A stretch of DNA of 64,000 nucleotides from Brachyhypopomus gauderio (GCF_052324685.1 NC_135212.1:12821410-12885409), one strand, 5' to 3'; positions 1 through 30,800 are shown, numbered from the stretch's first letter. Numbers and translations: made by a program. Notes: generated by a model from the sequence alone, not told the origin.

Positions 1-348
1 ACTCTTAGAATGGACTAGTCTGTTCTTTTATTGGTCTTCGGGTCTCGTACAGATTTAAAATGCAAAAAATAAAATAAAAAAAATAAACGATGGAGAAATG
101 TTTAGCAATGTCGTTCGGCCTATTGTAATTGTCTCATGTTCATATCACAATATTTCCGTGCTAGTTGTGCTGTAGTTTCAATTAAAAGAAAAATTCTGCA
201 CGGTGAGATGTTTTGATTTTAAGCCTGGAACACCCAACCTCAAATAAGCTTTACGTCTTACAGAAACTATAATCTTCAGTTTATATGTACTACGAACAAT
301 CCGAAAGAGACCATTGTAAATGTATTTTTTTTTTCACAAAATCACAAC

Positions 349-354
349 TTTATT
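349..354 (-). terminator. Candidate polyadenylation signal AATAAA
   Basis: The minus strand reads GGTGCAATAAAGTTGTG, a canonical AATAAA, followed downstream by a T-rich tract on the plus strand (328-336). It could end a long USP36 3' UTR. Nearer non-canonical sites are not excluded. Confidence 0.25.
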
Positions 355-2167
355 GCACCAGTATATTTATATGCATGTATGCTCAATATTGAACGGCTCT
401 TATTCTTGAAAATGCGGCATAACGTTAAAGAATCAGCGGTCCAAACCATCAGGTGAACGGACGTCTTCTTCAGCGTCGGTTCGACATATTGGACCTTGCT
501 GTGACATCTCTACCAGAACACGAACACACACTACGGGATCGGCGGCGCGTGCCACGCTGCACTACCGAAATGATCAAAGTGTGGACCGAGAACAGCGCGT
601 GCGCTCCAAACGGAACATCTGCACCTCCATCCGTTGACTGCTCCCCTTCAAACACCCCTACATGTATCAGATTTGACTCGAGAGTCTTAAAATGTTTCTT
701 TTACAATCTAAAGTAACTTTAGTGATAATTAATTATTTTGTTAACAAAATATGAAAAGTTCAACTTTTCTAAAATGGAAGTATCATCAAGGGGAAATAAC
801 GGAGCACTAGGACATTTAGGAAGTCACAGAGAACACGTGGAGCTGTACAAGGTTTTGCTTCAGGGAAACGTTAAGTCCTACTCTCCTTAACTGAATCTGT
901 GGTCAAACATCTGTAGTAAAATCTTTTTGTCACAAATCATTATAGTACATTTCCAGAGACATTTTTAAATCTCTGCATCATGAACATTTGGTGAAGATGA
1001 GTGAGTGAAGACAGCGTAGACGGGCACGCTACGGGAGAGTAGGCCTGCTCGGGAAGTTTCGTAGAGGGTGGGGGTGTGACATTCTCTCACGACCAGCTTC
1101 TCCAGAGGGACATCCTGAGGGAAACCTCAGTACCAGGAGGCTGCGACACTTGCATAGAGAGTAGGAACACCAGGAGCGAGAGATGAAACGGCACTCGCGC
1201 TCCTGACCTTTCCTGTGAAAGTCTGTGGGGTGGAGAACATCTCCTCTCGGAGCACTGGCAGGGTGAAGATGGACCCACCGGCCCCAACAGAAGGTGCAAA
1301 AAACCTGGAACCTTTGGATATGCGGCGTTGTAGCAGGAAGCAGACATGAACAAAACCGTGATTAACACACTAAAAGAAGCTGAGGTACTGCCTTCTCTTC
1401 CAGAACATGGCCAGAAAACGCTCGCCGAACAATGAGGTAACCTCACGAGAAAACAAAAGCACGGAGGGGCTGGAGGTGCTAAGGTCAGTGCTCAGAACAA
1501 GGCTGGCTGGCTGTTACATTTAAACGCTGAACATTCCATCTGGTTCAGAATCGTCTCAGAAAAGTCTGAAATAATAAAAAGAATAAATAAAAACTAAAAC
1601 AAGCATACTGTTCAGAGCACCACTGCTAAAGCTACACAGCATGGATCTTGGCTCAACATTTTTGGCATGACCGTTATTCATATCAGCTAGTTGACAGAAG
1701 ACTGAATTAACCTCTTCTTGGGCCATAGAATCCTAACCATCCATGTATTTCAAAACAAAACAAAACAAACAAACAAACCACCCCTAAAAAGTCTTTAAGA
1801 AGGAAAAATAGAACTAAAGTATCATTTTATTCTGAGAAAATGGTTTAGCTTCCGTGGGAGGCATTATGGTAGAGTGATCTCTGGATCAGTGGGAGGCTAA
1901 CTCATAATTGCCCCGATGCCCCGGAGGGTTTGTCCGTGTTTATATCACAATGTGTCTGTCCTGGTCCAGACAGGTACAGGCTGCAGGGTCTCGCCAGACA
2001 TCCAACCGTTAACGCCGAACAGTGTGGCCAAGTTCATTTATTATGCTGATTAGAGTCCAGGGCCACAATGAACCCAGAGTGGGTTTAGATTCCCAACACT
2101 GAAACCCTCCCTCAGCCCTGACCCACACTTCCACCCCTGCCTCTAGCCAGCCTGTTTTTTCACAGTA

Positions 2168-2280
2168 CTACTGGCCATCCTCTAGATTTTCCAGAACATT
2201 CTTGGGGAAAGCTTGCAGGTTCTTGTCCAATAAGTCGAGCCGTCGATCCAGGGAGCATGAACAAGGTCCCCATCTTGAAA
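2168..2280 (-). other. Candidate terminal exon or cryptic 3' splice site, unrecognised
   Basis: A good pyrimidine-rich acceptor (TTGTCTCTGTCTTGCAG) precedes a frame that ends LDRRLDLLDKNLQAFPKNVL...EDGQ and stops at 2168-2170. The composition is more protein-like than the other two frames. No upstream donor could be assigned in the 600 bp before USP36's stop codon, so it may be an alternative 3' exon of USP36 or chance. Confidence 0.15.
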
Positions 2281-2889
2281 CTGCAAGACAGAGACAAGGC
2301 AAAGTTATAAATACATCTTTCTATTCTTTGACGTGGCCTAGATACGAGGAGCCGTCCTAATAAAAGAGGTGGCAGGGTTGGCACCTGCCAAAAGGGAGGA
2401 GTTTGCCATCCTGCTGTGTCAAAGTGGGAAGGGCTTTCCATCCCCTCATGTTTTCCCTATTCTGCAGCATCATGGTGCAGTGATGGAGTCAGATTTCACC
2501 TTCTCAAATAGCAATAGCCTGGTAGACTCCTTGGCTGATGTATAAACGTGAATGCCTGATGGGCTGATAAGATTCTCCTTGTGTGTGCACGCCTGTGCCT
2601 TGTACAAATGCAAGAGTGCACGCGTATGCAAGTGTGCACGTGCACGCGTATGTAAGTGTGCACGTGCACACGTTGTGACAATAGCCTAAAGGCCATTTTA
2701 CACCCACAAGGCCCATTAGCGACCTCAGCAGAACAAAAGCCTGTCCTTCGAGTTTAACTACCTGAATGCTTCCTGTTCCAAGTTTAAATGTCAGGAAGAT
2801 GAATACAAAAGCATAATGAAGCTTGTAAAAGACGAGCAAGACGCACATTACATTCCTCCACCCCACCACCCCTAACTCACCCATCTGTG

Positions 2890-20260
<17,371 letters not shown>

Positions 20261-20269
20261 TGTGCATCA

Positions 20270-23200
20270 CTGCAGATGAAAAAAACCATCAGTCCCCCCC
20301 CGTCTCATTTCGATTAAGTCGCAAAACTCTACAAGCCTGTCAGAGCCCAATAACCCTTGGTGCATTTAACATATCATCTCAGCTAAAATGTGGAGCTACT
20401 TAACAGGAATTCTGCAAAGGTCAACCAGACATGTGGAACACAGATTACTTTTTTTCCCAATCCATCTTTAGGAATCTGAACAGCATGATATAGAAAGGAT
20501 GGAGGTAGGAGAGTGTCTGTCTGCTAAACGCACCAGGACGGTGGAGGCACTGAAGCCGTTAGGTTAGGAAGAAGCCAACAAACTCAGGGTTCAACCTCTC
20601 ATCTAACGTCAGGGGTGCAGACACTTCCAAAGCTCTTCAAAATCATCTGATTATTTTCTACCTGCAAAATAATGTCAATCATCAAACTGGAGAACCACAC
20701 CCATCAACAGCAGAGCACAGAGCCCTGAAGACAAGCAGGCCATTCCACGGAAAACGGTCACGCACAGCAGACCCGAGACTGTTTCAGGAAAGAAAATCCC
20801 AGAAAAGAGCGCAGCCTGCCCACGTTTCCCGCCACTGCTCGGAAGACCACTCATCAGACGGGTCATTTCCTGTGCTGGGAAACAAGCAGTCAGCTAATTG
20901 GCCATCAAGAAAAGCGCCGACTGAAGTTTTTTGTGGTGTACTATACTGTGTGCTCATTAGCTGTGATCAAATTTGGACAGATAAACTCAAAACACCACAG
21001 GTAGACAGGTTTAGAACGAAATGTCTAAAACATGACCATAAAAAGGCTTCACTATTCCTCATTGTAAGACTTTTACCTCTCAACAAAGTAATAAACAGCA
21101 CCTTAGTTTGAAAGACATCAGCAGAGATGAGGAAGATCAGTGAGAAACTTCACAGGCAAAGAGACTGTTCTGACCACTCCCGACATCAAAATCACATCAT
21201 CTGTGTAAATCTAGAACAATTCGAACACGAAAACGCTCGTGATGCGCTCGAGGAGTCGAGGAGACCGCACGTGCATCAAACGTCACAAGGACAGCCTAAC
21301 CTTCACGTGCATCCACCGCCGCGCTCGGGCCCGCGCGCTCTCGACAGCGCACGCGAGCGCGCGGACGCCTCGGCTCGCGTTCGCGGATATCCTGCGTTTT
21401 ACATGCATTACCGTTCTGCAGATCGGTCCGGCAGATGAGGAAGAAAGCTTGTAGTTTCGCTGATAATATAACTGAAGTAAAATCTTTTAAAATTGAAAAA
21501 AAAATTTTTAATTCCCTCGTGATACAAACCCTGACGTTTACATATTTTTTTTGTTTTTGATGGCACGTTGATTGAAAAAGCGAGACGTTTCCTAGATTAC
21601 ACCGAATGTGACAACATGCATAAAAACATCCTTCATGCGCTGCACTGGTCACCGATAAACGGAACCGCGAGCCCTAAAGTTAACGGTACAACAAAGCAAT
21701 TGACGTTACACCAAGTCTAATCCGTCACGCTGCTTTACTAAAGCCCCGGATGGCACGAGACCGCTAGCGCAGGACAACTGCACGCGCCAGACGGAGAACT
21801 TTCCAACCGTCAGGAAAAACCGTTAGGAGAAACTGACAGGAGAAACCGTGAGGAGAAACTGACAGAAACCGTGAGGAGAAACCGTGAGCTACTACGAGAT
21901 AACCGAACGGGTCCTAAAAGATTTTTAAAAATCCCAGTCGAGTTCTCACTTGGTCAACGACGTTTTCGAGGCCACACAGGTCACACCACTGCGATGGTCG
22001 CGGTAATCTCAGCCCGTCATCGGCCGAAATGTTATTAGTTATCGATGTACCGCCTCAACCATCAGCCCAACGACACGAACACTAGCGACAAACCACACGA
22101 GACCGGTACGGTAACCGTTACCCGTCTGAGTCAGTCTAAACGAGACCGATACGGTGACCGTTATCCGTCCGAGTCCGTCTAAAAGAGACCGGTACGGTGA
22201 CCGTTATCCGTCCGAGTCCGTCTAAAAGAGACCGGTACGGTGACCGTTATCCGTCCGAGTCGTCTAAACGAGACCGGTACGTTAACCGTTATCCGTCCGA
22301 GTCGTCTAAACGAGGCCGGTACGGTCTCCGTTATCCGTCCGTGTTTACTGTGAGACCCAGCAGCTCGGTGGTTAGCCTTGTAGCTAGCGACCTCAACACG
22401 GAGTTTTGACCGCGCTACAAACGACAACAGAACCGAACCGTGAGGAATTCGGTTTACCACACGTTAAAATACCGGATACAAACACATTATATTTAAGAAT
22501 GTTTAATAAAACTCGTAAAGAAATGACTACGTATCAATGTAGCTAACGTAACCCAACCACGCTTACCACAGATAACCTAGCTACACGTGCTAACAGCTTA
22601 GCTATAGCTACACATGCTAACAGGTTAGCTAGTTACCTTACACACGTTGGGACATCTACACTGAATTAACCAGATAAACAAGCATTTTAACTAGAGTAAC
22701 CTGTCCTTTCACACGCTAATGCAGCTAAATCCTCCACTTTAACTAGAGTTACCTGCCCTTACACACGCTAATGCAGATAAACAAGCACTTTAGAGCCATC
22801 TGCCCTCACTCAGGTGACGGTAGGACCCCTTACATGCGCTTGGACGAGCTAAACACCCCAGCCGGGGGTCTACAATCTAACGACGGCCAGCAAGTAGCGA
22901 CCTAACCAACTATCCGACCGCCAAAGTGTAGTGTATGTGTAGTGCATTTGTAGGGAGCCACACAGCCATCGATTAGTTACCTCGCTAGCTAACGTTTCAT
23001 CTCGAGGTCCAGCGAGCCTCCTAATTAGCCACTGAGCTAACTAGCTGAAGAACACGCCGACTGGAGTAACGAACGTTACTGACCCAGCGACACAACCAAC
23101 ACACACACGTTAAATAACGTTCATCTCCATTCGTGCAGGCAGTATACGATATTAAGGGTGTTGACTGCTGGTAAACACGATATCAAGACGACGGCCTCGT

Positions 23201-23633
23201 ACGTCGAGTCGTAGTGAGCTGCGCGTTGCCTTCTACTCTGCTGCAGTATCGCCACCCTGAATCTTATTTACGAATTACACACGTATTACACGCCGTTAAG
23301 TGACACCGATGCGTTTGATTCACAGAAACCACGCCGTATACCTACTCACCCGTGAATCATTACACTTGGTTTAATCTATTTAGCGTTGAAGACCCTCGAT
23401 TGCCACGAAGTCCTTCATTTTGTTAGGTTCTCGCCTCCATGCTGCATTATCAGAGGGCGTGAACGCGAATGACGGACGGAACCGGAACCCAACCGGAGCC
23501 CAACCGTCTCTCGCCACACACGGGACGGTTCTGACTGCACGCCACCAATCATCCAGCAAAAACAAACCCTTACAACCTAACAGTTTTATTCACGTTTTGT
23601 TTACAATCTCCAAGGTTGGAAATCGCAGAATGG
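20270..23633 (-). promoter_or_regulatory. USP36 upstream region, CpG-rich, probable promoter/first exon
   Basis: From about 21200 to 23560 CpG is far denser than elsewhere in the window, peaking at 21290-21400 (GCGCGC and CGCTCG runs). This fits a housekeeping promoter and the missing non-coding exon 1, but I cannot place the start site. It contains a 42-43-bp tandem array (22086-22345) and weak repeats at 21820-21890 and 22540-22790. Confidence 0.45.
22086..22345. repeat. 42-43-bp CpG-rich tandem array, about 6 copies
   Basis: The recurring unit contains GAGACCGGTACGGTGACCGT then TATCCGTCCGAGTC. CCGTTATCC recurs at 22158, 22201, 22244, 22286 and 22328. Most units contain ACGGT-G-ACCGT, a small perfect inverted repeat. 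Confidence 0.9.
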
Positions 23634-25975
23634 TTAATTTTGATGCGCAACATATGCATACCCCCTCTAATGCACAACATGGGTCAAAAATGACCCACAT
23701 TCATATCCAGTGTCATATAATGCTGGTAGGGATTTTCTGTGTTCCTGTCTTTTGAATCTATTCCTTTTATGATTGAATATTCCAAATATTCATTAAATAT
23801 CTTGTTTTTGATCACTGCTGATAATTATTTTCATTTGTACTTTAATACTTATTGAGCAAAAATAGTTTCTATAATAGTACATTGAATTTACACACATGGG
23901 TCAAAAATGACCCACATTCATATCCAGTGTCATATGATGCTGGTAGGGTTTTTCTGTGTTCCTGTCTTTTGAATCTATTCCTTTTATGATTGAATATTCC
24001 AAATATTCATTAAATATCTTGTTTTTGATCACTGCTGATCATTATTTTTATTTGTACTTTAATACTTCTTGAACAAAAATAGTTTCTATAATAGTACATT
24101 GAATTTACACACATGGGTCAAAATGACCCCTTCATCCAAATGTGATATAAAATAAAGTAACATAATCCAATAATAACTAGTTTTAAGTTGTTACTTTAGT
24201 AGTGAGTGGGGTCAAACATTCATTTGATTTTTGCCACATATTTTTCATTTTATCACACACACACATAATGTCAGGTTTTCAAAGTGACCACCCAAATGCA
24301 GACATCAAAGGCAGAGGAAATTTAAACAAAGCATCTTCAAAATAACCAATAAAGGGTATAGGCAAGATCCAAAAACAGAAAATGGAAGAACAAGACAAAT
24401 AGGGAAAGCAGAACAGGACAACAAGACCTTAAGATTATGACTCTGACTATGATGACTATAAGATAAATACCGCAACACTTAGTGTGGAAGACTAATTATG
24501 CAACAAAGGCTGAACAGAAAGCAGGATTTGAATACAAACACAGACAAGGGGACGAGGGACAGGTGAAAAGAGACGCTCAGGTGAGGACAGTGAGCAGAAA
24601 ACAGGTGTGTGACAGGCAGGTCGGTGCAGCCTCTGCAGTGTCGCGAACGCTGTAACGGACAGTTGTGGTGAAGGGTTTTTACTGGTCTACATTCCAAGTC
24701 TCACCTATGGTCATACTGTAAGCTTTGGCTAGTATGAGATCATGAATACAATGAGACAAAGAATGAGACTGCGAATACAAGCAGCTGAAATGAGTTTCCT
24801 CCACTGGGTGTTTGGGTCTCCCTTAGAGATAAGGTGAGGAGTACGGTCATCTGGGAGAGACTCGGAGTAGTCTTGCTGCTCCGTCTTGTAGAGAGGAGCC
24901 AGTTGAAGTGGTTCAGGCACCTGGTTCAGCTGCCCCCTGGGCTGGCTGGCCTTTCTGTCTTTGGACGTTTTCCTCTTTCTGTCTTCGGGAAGAGGGCAGC
25001 GAGCGCACCTCTTCCTCTGTCGTTGGCCCTCCTTGGGGATGTCTTTTTGAGGATGGGTGGTGGCTGTGGTTTGTTTTTGTAACCCACATCTTCCCACTGC
25101 CTCAAGCACATGCTGTTGGAGTTTGGGTGAGCCCTCCATGTACCTCTTTATATGTGTCATGACAAGATTTTTGCTCAGTTCCTTGATAAATTGCAGCCGT
25201 GCAGCGATCACACCACCCATATCTCCAGGGTGTTGTGCAGGTGAAGTTGGTGTAGACATTGAGGATGGAAACACCCACCATGTTGTACTAGAGAACCACA
25301 GGCCTCTTCAAGGTTCAACAGTTAGCTAGTAAATAATAATTACTTGTGACCTTCTTACAAGTAATGTACTCACTCTCAAGGTAACCTAAACCTAATAAAA
25401 TATTACAGTATGTACAATTGTCTTTCCCAAAGATCATCAAAATATTTTCTAAAGTAATGTTAGAACAATTGAAAAAACAATACTTGTGTGATGGGAGCTG
25501 TGGTGAGTTATGAAATGGTAAATGCATGTGGGGTCGTTTGTGACCCATGTGTGTAAACTTGATGTATAAATACAAAAGATGTGTTTTTTCTGAAAGTAAA
25601 AAAGGAAAATAAGAATCAAGATTTGTTTTAAACAAAAACAAGATATTTACTGCAAACTTGGGATAGAAAATGATTAATGATTTATTAATTTAAATGATAT
25701 ACCATAGAAACACTCAGCCAAATATGAAGTAACATAGAAAATGAATGCGGGTCATGTTAGACCCATGTTGCACATTAGAGGGGTAGTGATACAAAAAGGG
25801 TTTTTATTCAAAAAGTAAGAAATGAAAAAATTAATTAAGGATATATGATGATCAAAAACAAGTTAACTGAGGAATACCTTGAAGGCTGAATGATTAAATT
25901 AATTTATTGCAAAGATATAGAAAATAAAAACTCAGCCGGGTCACTTTTGACCCATGTTGCGCATCAAATGGTTAA
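23634..25975 (-). mobile_element. piggyBac-family element with TTAA duplications
   Basis: Ends are TTAA (23634-23637; 25972-25975) with inverted termini TTTTGATGCGCAACAT on the left and ATGTTGCGCATCAAA on the right. Subterminal palindromes of GGGTCA...TGACCC type occur at both sides (23681, 23898, 24115; 25532, 25749, 25939). The left arm has a 217-bp unit duplicated in tandem (period 23681 to 23898 to 24115). The interior holds only the C-terminal part of a transposase (separate entry), so the copy is internally deleted and non-autonomous. Confidence 0.88.
24729..25320 (-). pseudogene. piggyBac transposase C-terminal remnant
   Basis: The minus-strand frame includes VIAARLQFIKELSKNLVMTH, IKRYMEGSPKLQQHVLEAVG and, near the end, a RKRCARCPLPEDRKRKTS block resembling the Cys-rich C-terminal domain of piggyBac transposases. 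The catalytic DDD region is absent. A frame change near 25240-25290 separates this from the preceding NVYTNFTCTTPW-like segment in another frame. Confidence 0.8.
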
Positions 25976-27870
25976 GGAGATCTCTTGATTACATATTATC
26001 TTGTAGTTTTATGTTTTAAATGTTCATCTTTGGGGTAGGGGTAAGATACGAGTGTGCGTGAGTACTTTGTGACTACTGATTCATTTTATTAAACCAAATC
26101 AAGGAATACTGAAATTTGTTACTAAAACTGCAAATTTTAACAATTAAGTAACAATTGCGCAGTAGCTTTGAATATAGATTACCACATCTACAATAACTAT
26201 TTACAGTTGTTTGTGTAAAAAAAATGTAAATGTGCCGTATTTTTGTCAATTGTGATTTTTACACCGCAATCGAAATTTGTCCTCTGCTTTTAACCCATCT
26301 GTGCAGTTAGAACACACACTAGTGATTACTAGGGTGCTGTGGACCACACGTGCCCAGAGCGGTGGGCAGCCCTAGCCCAGCACCCAGGGAGCAGTTGGGG
26401 TTAGGTGCCTTGCTCAAGTGCACCTCAGTCATGGCCTCAGTTCTGGGAATCGAACCCACGACCCTCCGGTCACAAGACCAGTTCCCTACAACCAGGCCAT
26501 GACTGCCCCTATGTCTAGTTATGTCTCTAGCATATCAATTCATGTATTTGCCAAATGAGTGCTAGGAATCTAATGTTTCTGAAAAACAACCCACTCTTCA
26601 GACACTATTAGCAACATCTACTTTGTACATACTCTCACTAGACTGACTTTATTAGCAACACCTTCTCTTTACATACTCTCACTGGACTCACTTAATTAAG
26701 AGCAAACTCACATAAGAGCAAACCTCCTAAGTATTCACAGCACTGCCCTAAAGCTCCCATGGTAGGCCATGGTTGCTAGATGGAGCAAGAAAAGTTTCTG
26801 GTCAGCAGGAATAATTTGTGTCAATCTGAATGAAAGGTTAGCCTCTTGTAAGAAGAGCTAAAGATGATCATTACAGCCTGTAAGATGCGTCAGGCAAATA
26901 TCAACAGTGAGGTAATGACACAGACATACAGGGCAGACACACACAGCTGGACTGTGTTTCTCCTCCTTTATTTGTGAATACTGAATTGTTACAACAGCAT
27001 GGAAGACATGTGCAGTGGTTCCAGCACTGAAAACCTCATACTGCTTCCTTTCTGTTCATGACTCATATAAAAAGGCATTTCATGAAAAAAAAAGAACCTC
27101 AGTCAGGAGCAAACACATTACAGGACAATACAATATACAAAATGACTATGTTTAAACACAAGGCTTTGTGATCTGGTCCACAATATGGTAGATGAATATT
27201 GAATTTCAGCATCCCGAAGATCTGAAATACTGGTGTCTGTAGCACAAAACACTATAGTCCAAATTTTGTTCAAATCTTCGCTGGTAAAAAGTTAATCCAA
27301 ATCAAAATAAAAGCACTTTCTCTCCTTTTTGTATGAAACACTAGTATGGTATATTTAGATATAAATTAAGACGTCTGTATATATTACAATATACATAAAT
27401 TATCTCAATACACTATAAGTCTGTCATCAAGACCTGGGATAATTTTATTTTAACAGTTGCTAATGATTCCTGAATTCCAGCACAAATGGACATTTTCATT
27501 CATCGGATCATTCTTTATGTTCAGTATCAGCGACCAGTGCTCCCATGTGGAGGTGAAATTGTGTGTTTCATTTTATTTAATTTTTTCAGCTAAGCCTCAA
27601 GCTAGAAAAATTAACAGTGGTAAGAAGGCTTTCAGCTTCTTTCATTGTATGTCATAAAGAGCAAGGACACAACTAGGTGCTATTGGGACTCAAAGTGCTT
27701 AAGGAAGTCAGACATCACCTCGGCTGTGTTCTTTCACGTGGTCAGACATCACCTGAAGCACACCACGGCGTGCAGAATGCAGGTGAGTAACAGAGCAAAA
27801 AGCTTTGAGGGTCTGGAGTAGTGTTAGGAGACCTGGAGGGAGGGACAATGAAGTTGGACACCTGCAAATT
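25976..27870 (-). other. TIMP2 3' UTR and downstream flank
   Basis: Apart from the SINE, no gene is visible. A minus-strand AATAAA (plus-strand TTTATT at 26969-26974, near CTCCTCCTTTATTTGTG) is a plausible TIMP2 polyadenylation signal, giving a 3' UTR of roughly 0.9 kb. Other AATAAA copies lie nearer 27440 and 27560. Confidence 0.4.
26216..26510 (-). mobile_element. tRNA-derived SINE, near full length
   Basis: The minus strand begins GGGGCAGTCATGGCCTGGTT (A-box-like) and has a B box GGTTCGATTCC at 26446-26456, so the head is tRNA-derived. A conserved body (CACCGCTCTGGGCACGTG) and an A/T-rich tail with GTAAAAATCACAATTGAC follow. A second, headless copy is at 63680-63863. I do not assign a family name. 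Confidence 0.85.
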
Positions 27871-30800
27871 TTACGGGTCTTCGATGTCCATGAAGTCTTT
27901 CTTAGGCGCGGCTGCCCCGCGGTACCAAGCACAGGAGTCATCACTCCTCTGGATGCAGGTGTAGTGCAAGGCCTGCGGCCCGTGCACCACACTCTCCATG
28001 ATCCAGTCGGTCCACAGACACTCCATGGTGTGGCTGACCGCACAGGGGACAGAGGCGCAGCGGGTGATCTGGAGAAACACGAGATCCATTACTAATGGTC
28101 CATGTGTGGACGATGGAGAGATGTTACTGATCACGATCTTAGAGCAGCCCTTTGAATGCACGGTCATGTAAAGCTCCAACACGTACCCGGCACTGACAGC
28201 CCATCTCGTAACGCGACTCCAGGCCCTTCTTCTGCGTGATGGACAGCGACTGCCATGGCTCGATGAAATCGCACAGCGTCACATGAGTGGTGCCGTCAGC
28301 CTCCAGCTTACCTGCATGTGGCCAATGCACACAGACAGATCAGCAGGTAACTGTGGCAACAGGAGGTCATCACCCCCGTCATGCAGTGGGTCCCGTACCT
28401 GTGATGAGATATTCCTTTTGACCGGTGCTCTCTAGGTTCACCCCACACACAGCAGAGGAATCGCCAGTGAAGATGACATCAATCTCCTGTTTTGGTCCCT
28501 TAAACATCTAATGGATGAAGGTTAAGTTGTCATGTCATCTCTAAAATAATTCTTACTGAATGCAAGACAACATAGTTTAGTCAATAGTACAGTATTGGCA
28601 TTGAACATTCTTTATCACTAGAATTCTTCAGTTATGAATTATCAGTCATTAGTAAGTAATTCAAATCATTCACTTCATGTCTATTAGTGTACATATGTCT
28701 ACATTACCTCATCTCTTCCCTAAACATGTATACATGTATGTATCTACATCACCTTCCTTCTACTTTACCTTCTACATCACTTTCCTCCATTCCTGAGGAG
28801 TTTATTTAGGCTTTTTAAGATTCTATTAAAATAAATAAACACTAAAAATGTAATAAAAAACAAAATACTCCCTCCCTGACATCAAATATAAAATACCTTG
28901 ATCTGTTTAATATCATACTGGATCCTCTTGATCGGATTGCCGTAGTTGTCGTTGCCCGTCACGACCTGTTTCTGTCCAACCACTTTGGCTCTGAGAACTA
29001 GAGAGAGACAAAGGAAGTTTCATGAGACAAAGGACATTTGGACCATGAAGGAAATAGCCCTGGTATTTCAAATACGGCCATTTTCAGTAGGCATCTTCAG
29101 TCCTGCACTAAAGGATCACCTGGCGCAGAGATCTTGACCTAACGCTCAGGGAATCGCAAAATGGCTGACACCGGGGGTCCCATGTTTTTTCTTTGAATTT
29201 TTTTCTATCCACGTTTCTGCAGCCTGGGTGAGCTACTGCTGTTCATAGCTGCCTGTGTGCTGTGGGTTTGTTAGAATTTGCACAAGGGAAAAGTGCTTTT
29301 CTGGAGTCCTTCAATGCACAGGTACGTTCAGTCATGAATAACTACACTGGAATGTCAGTGTAAAATCACAGTTTTTCTGTTTTAGTTTTATTAAAATCAA
29401 AATAAAAAAGCCACTCCTGGCCCTCACTAAGAGCTGACTCTTATTTTGACATTTATCAGTTCAAGACATCCCACTACTCCATGAAGGCAGAGGGAAGTCT
29501 CCATGGCCCCAGTGGTCTCTCTGTCCTTCTAGCAAATTCCTCTGTAGGCAGTGCCAGTATGTTCATCAAAAGTGTACATATGCCCTTCCCAAAAGACCTT
29601 CCCGAGCACAGAGCACAGCCTTTTCTCTGGACCACACACGCAAGCGTGGGACGCCAGCTATGCCTAAACACGGTGACTAAACACACAGAGTCTCTCACAC
29701 ACACACACGGCTGCAATGTTTCACAACTTCTCTTTCCGCTCACACATTCCAGGTCCGGTGGAGAGGGGTACAGTGCAGCTGCTGTTTTCCGCCTAGATGG
29801 GAGTGGTGTGGGTGTAGATGGGGGTTTGGGAACTGATGTAGATGGGGGTTTGGGTGGGTTTTTGCTGAGTTTGGGTTATGGGTGTGGTAGGACTTTGGTA
29901 AATATTTGAGGGTTGGGTGGGTGGGGGTGTGAGTTTGGTGGGGGTGTAAATGTTGGAGGGTTGGGTGGGTGGAGGTGTGGGTATGGGTGGGAGGGGTGTA
30001 AATGTTGGAGAGTTGGGTAGGTGGGGTGTAAATGTTGGGTGGGGGTTGGTCAAGCAAGGAAACCTAGTCAGGATTCTGCTGTTTTAAAGAGTTTCCACAT
30101 TAGCTAGGCAGAGACTTCATTTAATCGTAATAATACGCAAGAATATTTGCACTGTGTAATATACTGCACAACAGTGTAATACAGAAATCTAGAGGGATTC
30201 CCCAGATATATAAGCTCACTTGCAATCTCTTATGAATATAACTAACTAAAGGGCAGATAAAGACACCCTTCTGTGTGGTGTGGTATTCCAGGCAACAGTG
30301 CGCTCCTCCGTGGGAGGGGGTTGGACCTCCGGTGGTTTCAGAGCCTGCAGGCCGGATGAGGACCAGACATTTCCAGTTCACACCGGACAACAAGGATATC
30401 TTGTGGAACTTGTGGATATCTCAGATTTTATCACAACCTGATACATAACAAATGGGCAATATAATATGACTTTAGTAAACATTAATAACACATATGTAAT
30501 TCATAAATCCTGTAGAGATATATATGAACATGCAGAGGTCCCAGTCTTTTGTCTGTGGTCTCCAACATAGGCATTCATAAATGTCTACGTATGATGTATA
30601 TGCTAGTGATACATATGTGTTTTTAAAACTAAAGTGTTATAAAAAGTGAAATACAAACACATCTTATAAACTTTGATTGATTGATCTTGCTGTATTTGCC
30701 ATAATAAGAGGTTCCTCTTTCATCTATTAGTGTTTAATTCCATACATGATGTCACAATATTGGATGCTAACGTCATTGTACCAACACAGGAAACCATGGC

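Larger units (their letters stand above)
1..2889 (-). other. USP36 3' UTR and downstream flank, no confident gene
   Basis: This stretch lies 3' of the USP36 stop codon (TGA at 2890-2892). Short ORFs here lack protein-like composition or known motifs. A TG/CG-rich stretch at 2580-2680 holds repeated GTGCACGTGCACG-type palindromes. A candidate terminal exon at 2168-2280 is listed separately. The long 3' UTR is inferred from the absence of a convincing polyadenylation context close to the stop. Confidence 0.4.

Noticed and set aside
1087-1446. A 119-codon minus-strand ORF
   Set aside because: Lies in the presumed USP36 3' UTR, has skewed composition and no domain.
24729-25274. Host gene encoding a 181-residue protein
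   Set aside because: The frame lies inside TTAA-bounded inverted termini and matches the C-terminal style of piggyBac transposase.
26216-26510. Functional tRNA gene
   Set aside because: A and B boxes are present, but the head continues into a conserved non-tRNA body with an A/T-rich tail, and a truncated second copy exists, so it is a SINE.
29740-30057. Pro/Thr/His-rich ORFs
   Set aside because: Compositional ORFs from the G/T-rich repeat in TIMP2 intron 1.
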